A DNA stretch of 64,000 nt. Origin: an uncultured Shewanella sp. Lineage in GTDB: Bacteria; Pseudomonadota; Gammaproteobacteria; Enterobacterales; Shewanellaceae. Below are positions 1 to 10,092 of this stretch, in pieces; the stretch's first letter is position 1; each line of letters opens with the position of its first letter. The DNA lies in the NCBI RefSeq assembly GCF_947491715.1, contig NZ_CANLKR010000001.1:186001-250000 (forward strand), read 5' to 3'. Below the pieces are notes generated by a model. It ran no database searches, was not told where the DNA came from, and saw only the letters and a program-made list of their open reading frames with translations. A program made the translations under genes and the position numbers.

Positions 1-1
1 A

Positions 2-502
2 TTACCCGTGAGCTATTTCGTTGCGGCGACGAACAGTAATGATACGGTTCCTCGTTACTTATTGGATGGGCAGTGGGCGCCTAATACCACTGTGGCGACC
101 ATGTCAAATGCAATGGATGTCGCTGAGCCGAGTAATTGGCCAAGAGTCGAAGCAATTGTTGAAAAAATGGGGTGGTCTTTAAGCGATATTAAAGGTGTGG
201 CATTGTCAGAATCACAAACCTCGGCAGCATTATTGGCATTATATGAAGCGGGGTATTTATCCGAGCCACATGGTGCGATTGCTGCAGATGCGTTAAATCA
301 AGTGATGGGTGAAGGTGAGAAAGGCATTTTCTTAGGTACAGCACACCCTGCGAAATTCAATGAGGTTGTTGAGGCTGAGTTGAATATTGATTTACCTTTA
401 CCTCAGGCTTTGGCTGACGTTGAGAGTAAGTCGATTTTATCTACTGAATTACCTGTCAGCTTTAAGGTATTAAAAACACATTTGTTTAATATTTTAAAGT
501 GA
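2..502 (+). CDS. thrC: Threonine synthase, C-terminal part (5' end outside window)
   Basis: Pyridoxal-phosphate enzyme that converts O-phosphohomoserine to threonine in the cytoplasm, the last step of threonine synthesis. Only the last ~166 residues are present; the frame is open to the window edge, so the GTG at 8 is an internal valine, not a start. Motifs typical of the proteobacterial enzyme are seen: NDTVPRYLLDGQW, ATMSNAMDVAEPSNWPR, and GIFLGTAHPAKF near the C-terminus. A strong intrinsic terminator follows 34 bases after the stop. The rest of a thrABC operon would lie to the left. Recognition is firm because the visible segment aligns by eye along its whole length with the E. coli ThrC tail as I recall it. 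Confidence 0.93.
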   Translation, partial: LPVSYFVAATNSNDTVPRYLLDGQWAPNTTVATMSNAMDVAEPSNWPRVEAIVEKMGWSLSDIKGVALSESQTSAALLALYEAGYLSEPHGAIAADALNQVMGEGEKGIFLGTAHPAKFNEVVEAELNIDLPLPQALADVESKSILSTELPVSFKVLKTHLFNILK

Positions 503-535
503 TCGGTTCATCTTGGAGTGGAACACTTCTTTGAT

Positions 536-566
536 AAAAAGAGCAGCATTTTATGCTGCTCTTTTT
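536..566 (+). terminator. Intrinsic terminator after thrC
   Basis: A near-perfect hairpin (arms 536-549 and 553-566, core GAGCAGCAT/ATGCTGCTC, 3-base loop) flanked by A-run and T-run. It can work in both directions: for thrC on + and for the DUF3545 gene on -. Confidence 0.88.
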
Positions 567-599
567 ATGCCGGATAGGTTCAAATCTGGCTGATAAAAA

Positions 600-785
600 C
601 TATATGAATAAGTTGTCTATTTCGTCATTGAAATTATTATCGATATCTTGCAGTTCTTTGAGTAGGCGATGTTTTTCTTTTAGCGCTTCTATTTCACGCC
701 ATTTTCGCTTTTTACTGGAATTTCTCGAGCGGCTGGGTTTTTCTACTACACTATCTAGCGCACAACCATAATCTAAACGATTCAT
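600..785 (-). CDS. DUF3545 family small basic protein
   Basis: A 61-residue protein of unknown function. A longer upstream start is open, but an AGGAGGT Shine-Dalgarno sits just before the ATG at 785, giving MNRLDYGC..., which is also where family members start as I recall. The middle is very basic (SRNSSKKRKWREIEALK) and is followed by a charged, probably helical stretch (KEKHRLLKELQDIDN) and an acidic tail. The SKKRKWREIEA motif is characteristic of the DUF3545 family found in Shewanella, Vibrio and relatives. No membrane segment or signal peptide. Its basic core could bind nucleic acid, but that is inference. It faces thrC tail-to-tail and shares the bidirectional terminator. Confidence 0.82.
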   Translation of the reverse strand: MNRLDYGCALDSVVEKPSRSRNSSKKRKWREIEALKEKHRLLKELQDIDNNFNDEIDNLFI

Positions 786-964
786 AGCAACCTCCTGTCG
801 TTTCTTTGTCATCAAATAAATAGCATGTTTTTCAAACAGGGTGCAACAAAAATGTTTCATTTGTGTTAATTTTGGGTGTTTTTTTTATTTATTTACACTT
901 TAAATGCCGTTTGGTGTCAATGAGTGGAGAAAAAATAGGGGAGTTTATGCTGTGAGGAAAGCAC

Positions 965-996
965 AAAAAAGCCAATGATAGGGATCATTGGCTTTT
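965..996 (-). terminator. Intrinsic terminator of tal-pgi
   Basis: On the minus strand a hairpin with arms AAGCCAATGA/TCATTGGCTT is followed by a T-run, 30 bases after the pgi stop. It ends the tal-pgi transcript. Confidence 0.87.
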
Positions 997-1026
997 GATC
1001 AAAGCGATTTGAAAAACAATGGCGAA

Positions 1027-2664
1027 CTATATAGCCTGTTGGCGAAACAAATTGATTAATCCATTACTTGAGCTATCGAGCTCTGAGGCTTCTTCAGTCG
1101 CCGTTAAGCGTTCAAGCACATCATTGCCGAGCACTTTACCCAGTTCAACCCCCCATTGATCAAATGAGTTTATCTGCCAGATAGCCCCCTGAACAAAGGT
1201 TTTATGTTCATACAGCGCAATTAATGCTCCCAAAGTCGAGGGCGTTAACTTATCCATGAGTAAGGTATTACTCGGCTTATTACCAGGCATGACTTTATGC
1301 TTGGCGATCAGTTGCTTTTCATTGTCATCAAGGGAGCTGTTTTTCAATTCGGCTAAGGCTTCCTCAAAGGTTCTTCCTTGCATTAAGGCTTGTGTCTGTC
1401 CAAAGCAATTCGAAGCCAATTGGACATGGTGTTCACCTAATGGATTATGGCTATTGAGAGGCATAATGAAATCAGCCGGAATGAGCCCCGTTCCTTGATG
1501 TAATAACTGATGATAAGCGTGTTGACCGTTTGTGCCTTCACCGCCCCAAATAATAGGACCCGTATTATAGTCAACATTTTGTCCATTGAGAGTGACAGAT
1601 TTACCATTACTTTCCATATCAAGCTGTTGGAAATAAGCGGGAAGCCCTCTTAAGTAATGATCGTAAGTTAACACGACATGGGATTGTGCATTAAAAAAGT
1701 TCACATACCATACGGATAGTAGCCCCATAATAACAGGCATGTTTTCTTCAAGAGGGGCATTGGCAAAATGTTCATCCATTTCATTGGCGCCAGCGAGTAA
1801 CTCACGAAAGCGGGTCATACCGACGAGCAGTGCGATAGGCAGACCAATGGCAGACCAAAGTGAATATCGTCCGCCAACCCAGTCCCACATAGGAAAGATG
1901 TTTTCAGGTGCAATACCGAATTCACAGGCTTTTGTGACGTTGGAGCTAACGGCAACAAAATGCTTAGCTACATCACTTTGGTTGGCACCTTTGCGGATAA
2001 ACCAGTCTTTTGCACTTAAGGTATTGGTTAATGTCTCTTGAGTACCGAATGACTTAGAAGACATGATAAACAGCGTTGTTTCTGCATTCAGGCCTGTGAG
2101 TTTTTCGACAATTGAGCTGGCATCGACATTAGCGACAAAATGGCAATTGATTTTTCCTGTCCAATAAGGACGAAGCGCTTGGGAGACGATTTTAGGCCCT
2201 AAAAAAGAACCGCCAATACCAATACTGACAACATCAGTAATTTTTTTACCGGTATACCCTTTCCACCTTCCTGAGGTAATGTTATCAACAAAGTTTTCCA
2301 TTTTCGTCAAGGTTTGTTGAATCTCTTGGAAAATATTGTCGCCATCTAGGTTAATATCTTGGTCTGATTGAGCGCGTAAAGCACTGTGCAACACAGCACG
2401 TTGCTCAGTGGTATTAATTCTTTCCCCACTGAGCAAAGCGTGGATCTTGGTTGTTAATTCAGACTCTTTAGCCAGAGAGAATAACTGCGATAAGGTTTTA
2501 TCCGTGATCTTATTCTTAGAATAATCTAGAAATAATCCACAAGCCGATAAAGAGAACTTTTCAAAACGCTTAGGATCGCTGGCAAATAGCGATCGCATAT
2601 GTGGCACAGTTTCACTGTGGCTTTTTAGCGCGTTCCAAGATGATAATTGAGTTAATTCAGTCAT
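1027..2664 (-). CDS. pgi: Glucose-6-phosphate isomerase
   Basis: Interconverts glucose-6-phosphate and fructose-6-phosphate in the cytoplasm. The 545-residue length matches the family (E. coli 549). Visible motifs are the two SIS-type sugar-isomerase folds, [16 protein letters not shown] with [10 protein letters not shown] for phosphate binding, the signature [14 protein letters not shown], the catalytic-Glu region QLDMESNGK, the His in [15 protein letters not shown], and the C-terminal signature [13 protein letters not shown] carrying the active-site Lys. It lies 18 bases downstream of tal on the same strand and shares a terminator after its stop, so the two are almost certainly one transcript linking glycolysis/gluconeogenesis with the pentose phosphate pathway. 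Confidence 0.97.
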   Translation of the reverse strand: MTELTQLSSWNALKSHSETVPHMRSLFASDPKRFEKFSLSACGLFLDYSKNKITDKTLSQLFSLAKESELTTKIHALLSGERINTTEQRAVLHSALRAQSDQDINLDGDNIFQEIQQTLTKMENFVDNITSGRWKGYTGKKITDVVSIGIGGSFLGPKIVSQALRPYWTGKINCHFVANVDASSIVEKLTGLNAETTLFIMSSKSFGTQETLTNTLSAKDWFIRKGANQSDVAKHFVAVSSNVTKACEFGIAPENIFPMWDWVGGRYSLWSAIGLPIALLVGMTRFRELLAGANEMDEHFANAPLEENMPVIMGLLSVWYVNFFNAQSHVVLTYDHYLRGLPAYFQQLDMESNGKSVTLNGQNVDYNTGPIIWGGEGTNGQHAYHQLLHQGTGLIPADFIMPLNSHNPLGEHHVQLASNCFGQTQALMQGRTFEEALAELKNSSLDDNEKQLIAKHKVMPGNKPSNTLLMDKLTPSTLGALIALYEHKTFVQGAIWQINSFDQWGVELGKVLGNDVLERLTATEEASELDSSSNGLINLFRQQAI

Positions 2665-2682
2665 GGTGATTTGCTCGCCAAC

Positions 2683-3639
2683 CTAAGAGGCCAATTTGGC
2701 TTTAAGCATAGTTTCAAGTTTGCCCTGATCAATCGCAAAATTGCGAATACCTTCTGCAAGCTTTTCAACGGCCATTGGGTCTTCATTAAATTCCCAACGA
2801 AATTGAGCTTCAGTGAGAGGAGCTTCTGGCGCTTGTGTTGATGTTGCAGGTAATAACTTACGTTCAATGACTTGGTCTGTATTGGCAAGCTCTTCCAATA
2901 GCCCAGGGCCAATGGTAAGACGATCGCAGCCTGCCAGTTCAATAATTTCACCTGTATTACGAAAGCTTGCGCCCATAACGACGGTATTGAAGCCATGCTT
3001 TTTATAATAATTATAAATTTCTGTTACTGATACAACCCCTGGATCTTCGGCGGCAGGATAATCTGTACCAGTTTCTTTTTTATACCAGTCAAGAATACGG
3101 CCGACAAAGGGAGAAATTAGATAGACACCGGCTTCTGCACATGCTTTGGCTTGTGCGAAGCTAAACAGTAAGGTTAGATTACAGTTAATCCCTGCTTGCT
3201 CTAGTTCTTTAGCAGCGCAGATCCCTTCCCATGTAGAGGCTAATTTAATCAATATGCGTGACTTATCAATGCCTGCTTCTTGATAAAGTTTAATCAGTTT
3301 ATGGGCTTTTGCGATAGAAGCATCTTTATCGAAAGACAATCTGGCATCAACTTCGGTTGAAATACGACCGGGAACCAGTTTGAGGATCTCAAGGCCAATA
3401 TTAACAGCCAACTTATCTCCAGCATCTTCTACTTGCTGGCTTACATCGTCACTTTGTTGTTTTGCCCATGTAATAGCATTGTCTATGAGACCAGCATATT
3501 CAGGAATTTGTGCCGCTTTTAAAATAAGCGACGGATTAGTGGTGGCATCTTCGGGTTGATAACGTTTAATGGCCTCAATATCGCCAGTGTCAGCAACGAT
3601 AGTCGTAATGGATTTGAATTGTTCTAATGTATTAGCCAT
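2683..3639 (-). CDS. tal: Transaldolase
   Basis: Transfers a three-carbon unit from sedoheptulose-7-phosphate to glyceraldehyde-3-phosphate in the non-oxidative pentose phosphate pathway. 318 residues, the usual size of the TalB-type class. The N-terminal signature [10 protein letters not shown] (31-40) is present, and the Schiff-base lysine is K132 in [13 protein letters not shown]. The phosphate-binding Arg region [12 protein letters not shown] is intact. The ATG at 3639 has AAGGA at good spacing. It is the first gene of a tal-pgi pair. The 277 bases upstream, up to the OmpA-family gene, hold that gene's terminator and presumably the tal promoter, of which I see no clear copy. Confidence 0.97.
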   Translation of the reverse strand: MANTLEQFKSITTIVADTGDIEAIKRYQPEDATTNPSLILKAAQIPEYAGLIDNAITWAKQQSDDVSQQVEDAGDKLAVNIGLEILKLVPGRISTEVDARLSFDKDASIAKAHKLIKLYQEAGIDKSRILIKLASTWEGICAAKELEQAGINCNLTLLFSFAQAKACAEAGVYLISPFVGRILDWYKKETGTDYPAAEDPGVVSVTEIYNYYKKHGFNTVVMGASFRNTGEIIELAGCDRLTIGPGLLEELANTDQVIERKLLPATSTQAPEAPLTEAQFRWEFNEDPMAVEKLAEGIRNFAIDQGKLETMLKAKLAS

Positions 3640-3852
3640 AAAAATTACATCCTTCTCAGGTGGCAGCGTAAATATGATGAGTGCAATAGCGTATTAAAAG
3701 CGATTTTACCCTATAATCCAACTCTAAATGAAAAAAAATTACAGAAAAGTTGTAAAATATCATTAAATATTCGAAAACTGACTATTATATTTCGTTAATA
3801 GTCAATTTTTTACATGTTTGGCCATTTAATTGAGTCAAATACAAGGTTCATT

Positions 3853-3890
3853 AAAAAAAGCCCGTGTTTGAAGTGAACACGGGCTTTATT
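3853..3890 (-). terminator. Intrinsic terminator of the OmpA-family gene
   Basis: Minus-strand hairpin with 10-bp arms AGCCCGTGTT/AACACGGGCT followed by seven T residues, 27 bases past the OmpA-family stop codon. Confidence 0.9.
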
Positions 3891-3916
3891 TTAGTACAGC
3901 TAATACCAGTTGTGAT

Positions 3917-5020
3917 TTATTCTATGGCTTCCATACGCATGAGTGGCACCTGCTCTACGCCTGTCACTTGCGCTTCTATTCGGCGGTTGGCTTTATTCGC
4001 TGCAGCAGATCGCCCAGGAATAAGAGGTTTGGTTATACCATAACCTTTAGAGGTGACGCGGGATTTTTCAATACCAAAGCGTTTAGTGAGTATATTGGCT
4101 ACTGCATCTGCGCGACGTTGTGAAAGTGCCATGTTATAGTCCGGCGCACCAACATTGGAGGCATAGCCTGAGACCTCAACCATGCTATCAGGGTATTCAA
4201 TCATAAAGTCGGCAACTTTTTTAATATCCGGCATGGCCGCTTCTTTTACAACGGCAGAGTTATTATCAAATTCAGCCCCTATCTCAAATTTGAATATTTT
4301 GTCTTCATAGATGGTACAACCGTAAGCGTCCACTTGCTCATTAGGTGGAGTATTAGGGCATTGATCTATGTCATCGGGTACACCGTCAGCATCGGAATCA
4401 AAGATGACGACAACCATTTCTTCTTTGGCTTTATGGCCAAAACGATAACTGAGTTGCAGTCCCCAGTAATTACTTTCCATGTCATAAGTATTGTATTCGG
4501 TATCGTTTAGATCCTGATAACGACGGTATTTCATTTCGAACTTGAAGTTTTCGGTGACATTAAAACCGAAACCTGCACCGAAATAAGGAGCAAAATCTGT
4601 AGCGCTATAATAATCGCTACCGTAATTTTGATTGTTGTACCAAAGGTAATGCATTGCACCGACTTCGGCATTAAAGCTCCACCGTTCTCCTAATGGCAAA
4701 ATACCGACAAAACCTGCAGTCACGCCATGAACCCCGACATCGTTTAGGTTTCCTGAATAATCAGTAAATTCTGAGCGACCCAGATCCCTATAGCCGACTT
4801 CAATTCCGACATATTCATTGAATAAGAACCCTGCAAAAACATCCCATGCATAGGGATCGTCTTCCCCACAAGAGGCCATTGTTTTCATATCGCATTGGGG
4901 TTCATAGTCATTGATACCGATGCCAGCACCAATATACCAAGGTGTCATACCATCATCTGCATGTGCAGCAAAAGGCAGTATTGATGTAAGCAATACAGCT
5001 TTAAGTGTGTTGTTCATCAT
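3917..5020 (-). CDS. OmpA-family outer-membrane porin with calcium-binding linker
   Basis: Outer-membrane protein that anchors to peptidoglycan. Residues 1-21 form a signal peptide ending AHA|DDG. Residues ~25-197 alternate in the manner of an eight-stranded OmpA-type barrel (for example WYIGAGIGIND, FEMKYRRYQD, YWGLQLSYRF). Residues 207-222 are a thrombospondin type-3-like acidic linker, DSDADGVPDDIDQCP. Residues ~248-352 are an OmpA C-terminal domain with VSGYAS, D294, LSQRRADAV and ANRRIEAQV; the usual GHTD is replaced by GYAS. 367 residues is normal for this architecture. It is a single-gene unit with its own terminator. The SD AAGGA precedes ATGATG at 5020/5017, so the exact start could be either Met. 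Confidence 0.9.
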   Translation of the reverse strand: MMNNTLKAVLLTSILPFAAHADDGMTPWYIGAGIGINDYEPQCDMKTMASCGEDDPYAWDVFAGFLFNEYVGIEVGYRDLGRSEFTDYSGNLNDVGVHGVTAGFVGILPLGERWSFNAEVGAMHYLWYNNQNYGSDYYSATDFAPYFGAGFGFNVTENFKFEMKYRRYQDLNDTEYNTYDMESNYWGLQLSYRFGHKAKEEMVVVIFDSDADGVPDDIDQCPNTPPNEQVDAYGCTIYEDKIFKFEIGAEFDNNSAVVKEAAMPDIKKVADFMIEYPDSMVEVSGYASNVGAPDYNMALSQRRADAVANILTKRFGIEKSRVTSKGYGITKPLIPGRSAAANKANRRIEAQVTGVEQVPLMRMEAIE

Positions 5021-5504
5021 TAAAATCCTTATGTTTTATAATAAAAACTCCTCCACTGACGTCAATATAAAACACTGTTAGCGTAACAAGTGGAGTTCCT
5101 TTAACAACGGGCTAACAAGCATTAGTATCTGTCGCAAATGAGGTTATTGCCAATTTAATGGAGATATTTTTTGAGTTTATTTGCGGTGAAATGAAAAATA
5201 CTGGTTTCTTAATTGAGAGTAAAATAATAGAAACTGATTTTATTATCTTGAATAACAATTGCTTGTATATTTTATTCGAATAGAAAGGGAAAATAGTCTT
5301 AATGATTGATTATACCTCACTTGTTTGAAGTTTGATGATAAAGCGTTTTCTTTATGTTACTTTCTAGCCTTAATTATTCTAAGCTGTAATGAGTAAATGC
5401 CATTAAGTGAGCTTCGTTTTTGTTGTTCTGGCTGAGTCATGTTAGATGACAGCTGATAGCGAGATACGTTAATGGCTTTGTTGGTTATGAGGGTAAACTG
5501 AAAT
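5021..5504 (+). other. Intergenic region between divergent OmpA-family and symporter genes
   Basis: 484 bases, AT-rich, with no credible gene. It must hold the divergent promoters. An imperfect inverted pair (AACTCC..CCACT near 5046 and AGTGGAGTT near 5088) lies in the leader of the OmpA-family gene. I looked for a glycine-riboswitch-like leader before the symporter and saw none. Confidence 0.5.
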
Positions 5505-6989
5505 ATGTTTGAAATGATCGTTGATTTTCTGAATGCATTACTGTGGGGGAAAATACTCGTTTATGGGTTAGTCGGAGCGGGATTGTTTTTTACTCTGCGT
5601 TTAGGTTTTATTCAAATTACCCATTTTAAACATGCCATTATAACCTTGTTAAATAGCCGAAAAATGGTGACCGAGGGCGGTTTATCTTCTTTCCAAGTTT
5701 TCTGTACTAGCATGGCTGCTCGTGTTGGTGCCGGTAATATGGCTGGTGTCGCTGTTGCCATTGGAGCCGGTGGGCCCGGTGCTATCTTTTGGATGTGGCT
5801 GATTGCACTGCTAGGTATGGCCACTGCTATGATTGAATCAACATTGGCACAAATTTATAAAGTGCGTGATGAAAATGGTCAGTTTCGAGGCGGTCCTGCT
5901 TATTATATGGAGAAAGGCTTAGGACAGCGTTGGATGGGTATATTATTTTCCATTTTTTTAATTATTGCTTTTGGTTTGGTTTTTAATGCCGTTCAAGCCA
6001 ATACCATTACCGCGGCCATGACTCAAGTGTTCGGCTTTTCTCCTGCAGATGTTGGATTAATATTAGTGATATTTTCAGGATCGGTGATCATGGGGGGATT
6101 ACGTAAAGTCGCGCGTGTCTCCGAGTTATTGGTTCCTTTTATGGCTCTTGCTTATATTACTGTTGCTGCCATTGTGGTTGTGACTAACATTGAAAAGGTA
6201 CCCGGTGCATTAATGTTAGTGGTAAAGAGTGCATTTGGTTTACAAGAAGTGGTGGCTGGTGGTGTTGCTTATAGTGTGGCACAAGCCATGCAATCAGGTA
6301 TTGCGAGAGGTTTATTTTCTAACGAGGCGGGGATGGGAAGTGCTGCGAATATTGCAGGAAGTGCAGCGCCTTATCCCAATCATCCTGCATCACAAGGGTT
6401 TGTACAAATGATAGGCGTTTTTGTCGATACGATAGTTATTTGTACTGCGACAGCGGCGATTATTTTACTCACTGGTGATATCGATAGTGATGGTGATGGC
6501 ATTCGTATGACCATTGATGCATTAACGGGTCATGTCGGACAAGAAGGCGGCGCTTTTATTGCTTTTACGATTTTGTTTTTTTGTTTTACCTCGATTATTG
6601 CTAATTATTCTTATGCAGAAACCAATGTGTTGTTTTTGACTGGGCATAAAGAAGGCATTTTACCTTTTTTTAGACTAATAGTCCTTGGCATGGTGATGTT
6701 TGGCTCCCTTGCAAAAGTAGGCCTAGTCTGGGCGCTTGCCGATGTATCAATGGGGTTAATGGCCACGGTGAATATTATAGCATTACTCTTATTGTCGGGA
6801 TTAACCGTTCGTGTGATCCAAGATTATTCCCATCAGTTAAAGTCGGGTAAGTTACCGAGTTTCAATTATAAAGATTTTCCAGAACTCATGCGTCATAAAG
6901 AAAATGCTTGGGTTGTTGATTCAGAACAAGCCGCTAATGAAAAAAGTGTTGAAGACCCATTTTTAAAAGGCAAAAAGACACATACTTGA
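5505..6989 (+). CDS. AGCS family sodium:alanine/glycine symporter
   Basis: Inner-membrane transporter that couples amino-acid (alanine or glycine) uptake to sodium entry. 494 residues with about ten hydrophobic segments. Family hallmarks are visible: an N-terminal helix followed by GLFFTLRLGFIQITHF, the signature AARVGAGNMAGVAVAIGAGG (about residues 72-91), the GPAYYMEKGLG loop and the FSNEAGMGSAANIAGSA motif. The C-terminus is a charged cytoplasmic tail. It stands alone, divergent from the OmpA-family gene. The substrate cannot be fixed from sequence alone. GAGGGT lies upstream of the ATG at 5505. Confidence 0.93.
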   Translation: MFEMIVDFLNALLWGKILVYGLVGAGLFFTLRLGFIQITHFKHAIITLLNSRKMVTEGGLSSFQVFCTSMAARVGAGNMAGVAVAIGAGGPGAIFWMWLIALLGMATAMIESTLAQIYKVRDENGQFRGGPAYYMEKGLGQRWMGILFSIFLIIAFGLVFNAVQANTITAAMTQVFGFSPADVGLILVIFSGSVIMGGLRKVARVSELLVPFMALAYITVAAIVVVTNIEKVPGALMLVVKSAFGLQEVVAGGVAYSVAQAMQSGIARGLFSNEAGMGSAANIAGSAAPYPNHPASQGFVQMIGVFVDTIVICTATAAIILLTGDIDSDGDGIRMTIDALTGHVGQEGGAFIAFTILFFCFTSIIANYSYAETNVLFLTGHKEGILPFFRLIVLGMVMFGSLAKVGLVWALADVSMGLMATVNIIALLLLSGLTVRVIQDYSHQLKSGKLPSFNYKDFPELMRHKENAWVVDSEQAANEKSVEDPFLKGKKTHT

Positions 6990-7133
6990 AAGTAAAGTTG
7001 ACCCATATTGCATGTATTTTCTTCAGCCCTAAAACCTATTAGAGCAATCTAAAAATCCTCGCATTTAATACGTGGATTTTTTGTTTATGGCGAGTATGAT
7101 GTGTCCATGAGTGAATAATGGCTAAGGTGTTTT

Positions 7134-7907
7134 ATGTTGATTTTGATTTCTCCTGCGAAAACGCTGGATTTTGATACCCCCACAATAACGAAGGAATATT
7201 CATATCCTGAACTTGTAAAAGAAAGTGAAAAGTTAATTCAAATTTGTCGTGAATTAAGTCCCACTGATATTGCTAGTTTAATGAAGGTGAGTGATAAAAT
7301 CGCGGGGTTAAATGTGGCACGCTTTAATAGCTGGAGCAGTGATTTTAATCTTGATAATGCTAAGCAGGCCATTCTTGCTTTCCGTGGTGATGTGTATACC
7401 GGACTGGATGCAGATTCTCTAAGTGATGAAGGGTTTAAGGCTGCCCAGAATAAGTTACTGATTTTATCGGGACTCTATGGACTTTTAAGGCCGCTTGATT
7501 TGATGAAAGCTTATCGTTTAGAAATGGGCACACGTCTTGAAAATACGAGGGGAAGTAATTTATATCAGTTTTGGGGAGAGATTATAACAGATGAGATTAA
7601 TAAAGCATTAGCACAAGCGAAAAGTGAATACCTTGTTAATTTAGCCTCGAATGAGTACTTTAAAGCTGTTAAGCCCAAGAAATTAACAGCAAAACTCATT
7701 ACGCCTATTTTTAAAGATCGCAAAAATGGTCAATATAAAGTGATCAGCTTTTATGCTAAAAAAGCCAGAGGGTTGATGGCGCGTTACATCATAGATAACG
7801 ATATAACAACGTCGGACGCATTAATCAAGTTTGATAAGGCAGGCTATTATTACAGTGAAGCTGAGTCGAGCATGGAAAGCCCTGTCTTTTTGAGAGAGGA
7901 GCAATAA
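7134..7907 (+). CDS. yaaA: Peroxide stress protein YaaA (UPF0246)
   Basis: Cytoplasmic protein that in E. coli lowers free iron and protects against hydrogen peroxide damage. 257 residues, the standard length. The N-terminus [16 protein letters not shown] is the family signature; [23 protein letters not shown] and the Lys/Arg-rich C-terminal part with [17 protein letters not shown] are also typical. It is a monocistronic gene with its own strong terminator 41 bases after the stop. Function is known from the E. coli member; the DNA-binding fold reported for that protein is not obvious from sequence. Confidence 0.95.
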   Translation: MLILISPAKTLDFDTPTITKEYSYPELVKESEKLIQICRELSPTDIASLMKVSDKIAGLNVARFNSWSSDFNLDNAKQAILAFRGDVYTGLDADSLSDEGFKAAQNKLLILSGLYGLLRPLDLMKAYRLEMGTRLENTRGSNLYQFWGEIITDEINKALAQAKSEYLVNLASNEYFKAVKPKKLTAKLITPIFKDRKNGQYKVISFYAKKARGLMARYIIDNDITTSDALIKFDKAGYYYSEAESSMESPVFLREEQ

Positions 7908-7947
7908 TACATTTTGAAATGAATAAACCTCTTTGATTCTTTTCAAT

Positions 7948-7974
7948 AAAAAAGCAGCATTATGCTGCTTTTTT
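7948..7974 (+). terminator. Intrinsic terminator of yaaA
   Basis: Perfect 12-bp stem AAAAAAGCAGCA/TGCTGCTTTTTT with a 3-base loop, A-run before and T-run after; symmetric, so it can also act on minus-strand transcripts. Confidence 0.9.
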
Positions 7975-8084
7975 GCGTTTTGACTGGTTGATTTTCCATC
8001 GACGTAGCATGACAAGTCCTTTTGGTTTCGCACCCTTTTCACTCCGCTGAATATTGCAGATTGACGGAGCACAGATATCATATT

Positions 8085-9488
8085 TTATTTATTTTTTATA
8101 GGCCTTAGCTCACTGTTTGACTGCGCCATCAGATAGGCAAAGAGTGCGTATGCAGCAACATTCTGCTGTAATTTTTTAGGGTTGATTTTGTCAAGTGTAT
8201 CATTGGGAGTGTGATGATAGTCGAAGTAATCTAAACCATTTTGTCTCAAGGAAGCAACAGGGATCCCTTTATTGGGAAAAATAGAGATATCGGGTCCACC
8301 GTAGGCATTATTATTTCCCAGAGTAATATTATTGGATGTGATGGGTAATAGTGTGTGATGAAGTTCATTGAAAACATCTTGATTGACATTGAGATCCAGT
8401 TGATAGATGAAGCCTGCACCAAAATCGGATTCTGCGGCAATATAATGGTTATCTAGCTCCTTTTCATGGGCCTTAAGGTAGGCTTTTGCACCTATGATCC
8501 CTATTTCTTCAGCTGCGAATAATACAACTCTTATAGTCCTAGCGGGTTTTTTAGGGAGATCTTGTATGAGTTTTGCTGCTGCAGTGACAATGCCTACACC
8601 TGCTCCATCATCAAGTGCCCCAGTGCCTTCGTCCCAAGAATCTAAATGTGCACTGATGAGCACGATTTCTTGTGGTTTCGAGTGCCCAGTGACTTCCGCG
8701 ATGACATTATAAGATTGCGTGAAACCTTGTCTTGACGATGACATCTTGAGGTTGAGAGTAATATCAGATGACCGTTTGAGCATCGCATTAATCAGATCGG
8801 CATCTGGATTGGACATCGCAGCAGCAGGTATTTTTTTGATGGTGTCATGATACTTCATTATGCCTGTGTGGGCCATTCGGTCGCTATCAGTTCCAATCGA
8901 GCGGATAAGTATGGCGACAGCGCCTTTTTCTGCTGCAATCATTGCGCCTTGGGAGCGACCTGCAACCGTTTCTCCATAACCTGCACCTGTTTTGGTTTTG
9001 CGTGTTTTATGATCAATAAACACGATTTTATTTTTCACTTGGGCAGCAGAAGCTGCTTTTAATGCATCTAAGTTATCCAAGCGAATAATGTTGGCTTGTA
9101 TCCCCATTTCTGGTGTGCCTACGCTTCCACCTAAGGCTGTGATCACAAGAGGCTGTTGAAATGGGGCAATGACGTTAGCACTGGCCGTTCCTCTATGCCA
9201 AACGGGAACTTGCACCGCTTCCTTATAGACCTTATCAAAGCCTAATCTCGTGAATGTTTTTTCCGCCCACTTTACGGCGAGCAAATCTTTATCGCTGCCT
9301 GCGAGCCTAGGGCCCACTTCAACAGTGAGTGATTCAACTAATTCATAGGCTAAAGTAGACTCTGATGCCTTTTGTTTTATTTTTGTTATGTCTTTTTCTT
9401 GTTGTTTATTTTGAGGAGAATGGCTCTGGCAACCTATTAAAACTAATAAAATTAGTGGAATGCATTTTTTTATGTGCTGTTTTTTCAT
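8085..9488 (-). CDS. M28 family zinc peptidase, lipoprotein
   Basis: Probable envelope aminopeptidase/carboxypeptidase with two zinc ions. 467 residues. The N-terminus is a lipoprotein signal with lipobox LIGC, lipid on C20. Residues ~120-230 look like a protease-associated insert. The M28 ligands are all visible: H281 in LISAHLDSWDEG, D293/D294 in GALDDGAGVG, catalytic-base E327/E328 in FAAEEIG, D355 in AAESDFGAG and H425/H426 in DYHHTPNDTLDKI. The architecture resembles carboxypeptidase Q-like members, though the exact specificity cannot be told. It is a single gene, divergent from the hlyU-like regulator 136 bases away; whether that regulator controls it is unknown. Confidence 0.9.
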   Translation of the reverse strand: MKKQHIKKCIPLILLVLIGCQSHSPQNKQQEKDITKIKQKASESTLAYELVESLTVEVGPRLAGSDKDLLAVKWAEKTFTRLGFDKVYKEAVQVPVWHRGTASANVIAPFQQPLVITALGGSVGTPEMGIQANIIRLDNLDALKAASAAQVKNKIVFIDHKTRKTKTGAGYGETVAGRSQGAMIAAEKGAVAILIRSIGTDSDRMAHTGIMKYHDTIKKIPAAAMSNPDADLINAMLKRSSDITLNLKMSSSRQGFTQSYNVIAEVTGHSKPQEIVLISAHLDSWDEGTGALDDGAGVGIVTAAAKLIQDLPKKPARTIRVVLFAAEEIGIIGAKAYLKAHEKELDNHYIAAESDFGAGFIYQLDLNVNQDVFNELHHTLLPITSNNITLGNNNAYGGPDISIFPNKGIPVASLRQNGLDYFDYHHTPNDTLDKINPKKLQQNVAAYALFAYLMAQSNSELRPIKNK

Positions 9489-9624
9489 GAAAGCCCTTTA
9501 TGTTTTTATTGTTCACATCCATTTTTTGAACAATTTAGCAAAAAGTGTGCGTTGTGTCGCGACTATATTTTTACATTCAGGTTATATTAAGGGTTAATGT
9601 TTGTTTTAGGAGAATGTGCTAGTC

Positions 9625-9939
9625 ATGAATATTAAATTAATGCAACAAAGAGCAGATAATGCTGTTGTATTGTTAAAAGCGTTAGCGAATGAAAGTCGTC
9701 TTTTTATTTTGTGCTATTTGCTCAATGAAGGTGAAATGTGTGTCAGCGACATGAATAAAAAGTTGGGGTTAAGCCAATCGGCACTGTCTCAGCATTTAGC
9801 ATGGCTTCGTAAAGATAACTTAGTGACAACTCGTAAAGTAGCACAAACGGTTTATTACTCACTGAACAGTGAAGAGGTGAGTGAGATCATACAAGTATTG
9901 AATACGATTTATGCACAAGAGACATGTACTGCTGCTTAA
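9625..9939 (+). CDS. hlyU: ArsR/SmtB-family regulator, HlyU-like
   Basis: Small winged-helix repressor or anti-silencer. With the ATG at 9625 it has 104 residues; a GTG at 9616 is in frame but too close to the AGGAG at 9608-9612. The sequence VVLLKALANESRLFILCYLL, then LSQSALSQHLAWLRKDNLVTTRK (recognition helix) and AQTVYYSL closely follows Vibrio HlyU as I remember it. It lacks the CxC metal motif of ArsR and has isolated cysteines (C36 and C46 by this numbering, plus one near the C-terminus), as expected for the redox-sensing HlyU/BigR branch rather than a metal sensor. Targets are unknown; the adjacent M28 peptidase is divergent. Confidence 0.82.
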   Translation: MNIKLMQQRADNAVVLLKALANESRLFILCYLLNEGEMCVSDMNKKLGLSQSALSQHLAWLRKDNLVTTRKVAQTVYYSLNSEEVSEIIQVLNTIYAQETCTAA

Positions 9940-10092
9940 GCATATTGAGCATGATTTAGAATTGAAAGCGCTATCTTGAGCGTGATAGATAAAGTTGATA
10001 TAGCAACTAGCGATATTGACGCTTAAATATCAAAGGCTCTTTTGATTTAACCATTTCGGCACATCTATAGCATGGACGTTGAAAATGACATT

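Noticed and set aside
553..771. 72-codon plus-strand open frame
   Set aside because: Antisense to the DUF3545 gene, which has a strong ribosome site and family motifs.
5100..5504. Glycine riboswitch upstream of the AGCS symporter
   Set aside because: No tandem aptamer-like GGAGAG or pairing pattern could be found.
7821..8081. 86-codon minus-strand open frame overlapping the yaaA 3' end
   Set aside because: It runs through the yaaA terminator hairpin and the yaaA coding region; no ribosome site. Possibly part of a dispersed repeat but not a gene.
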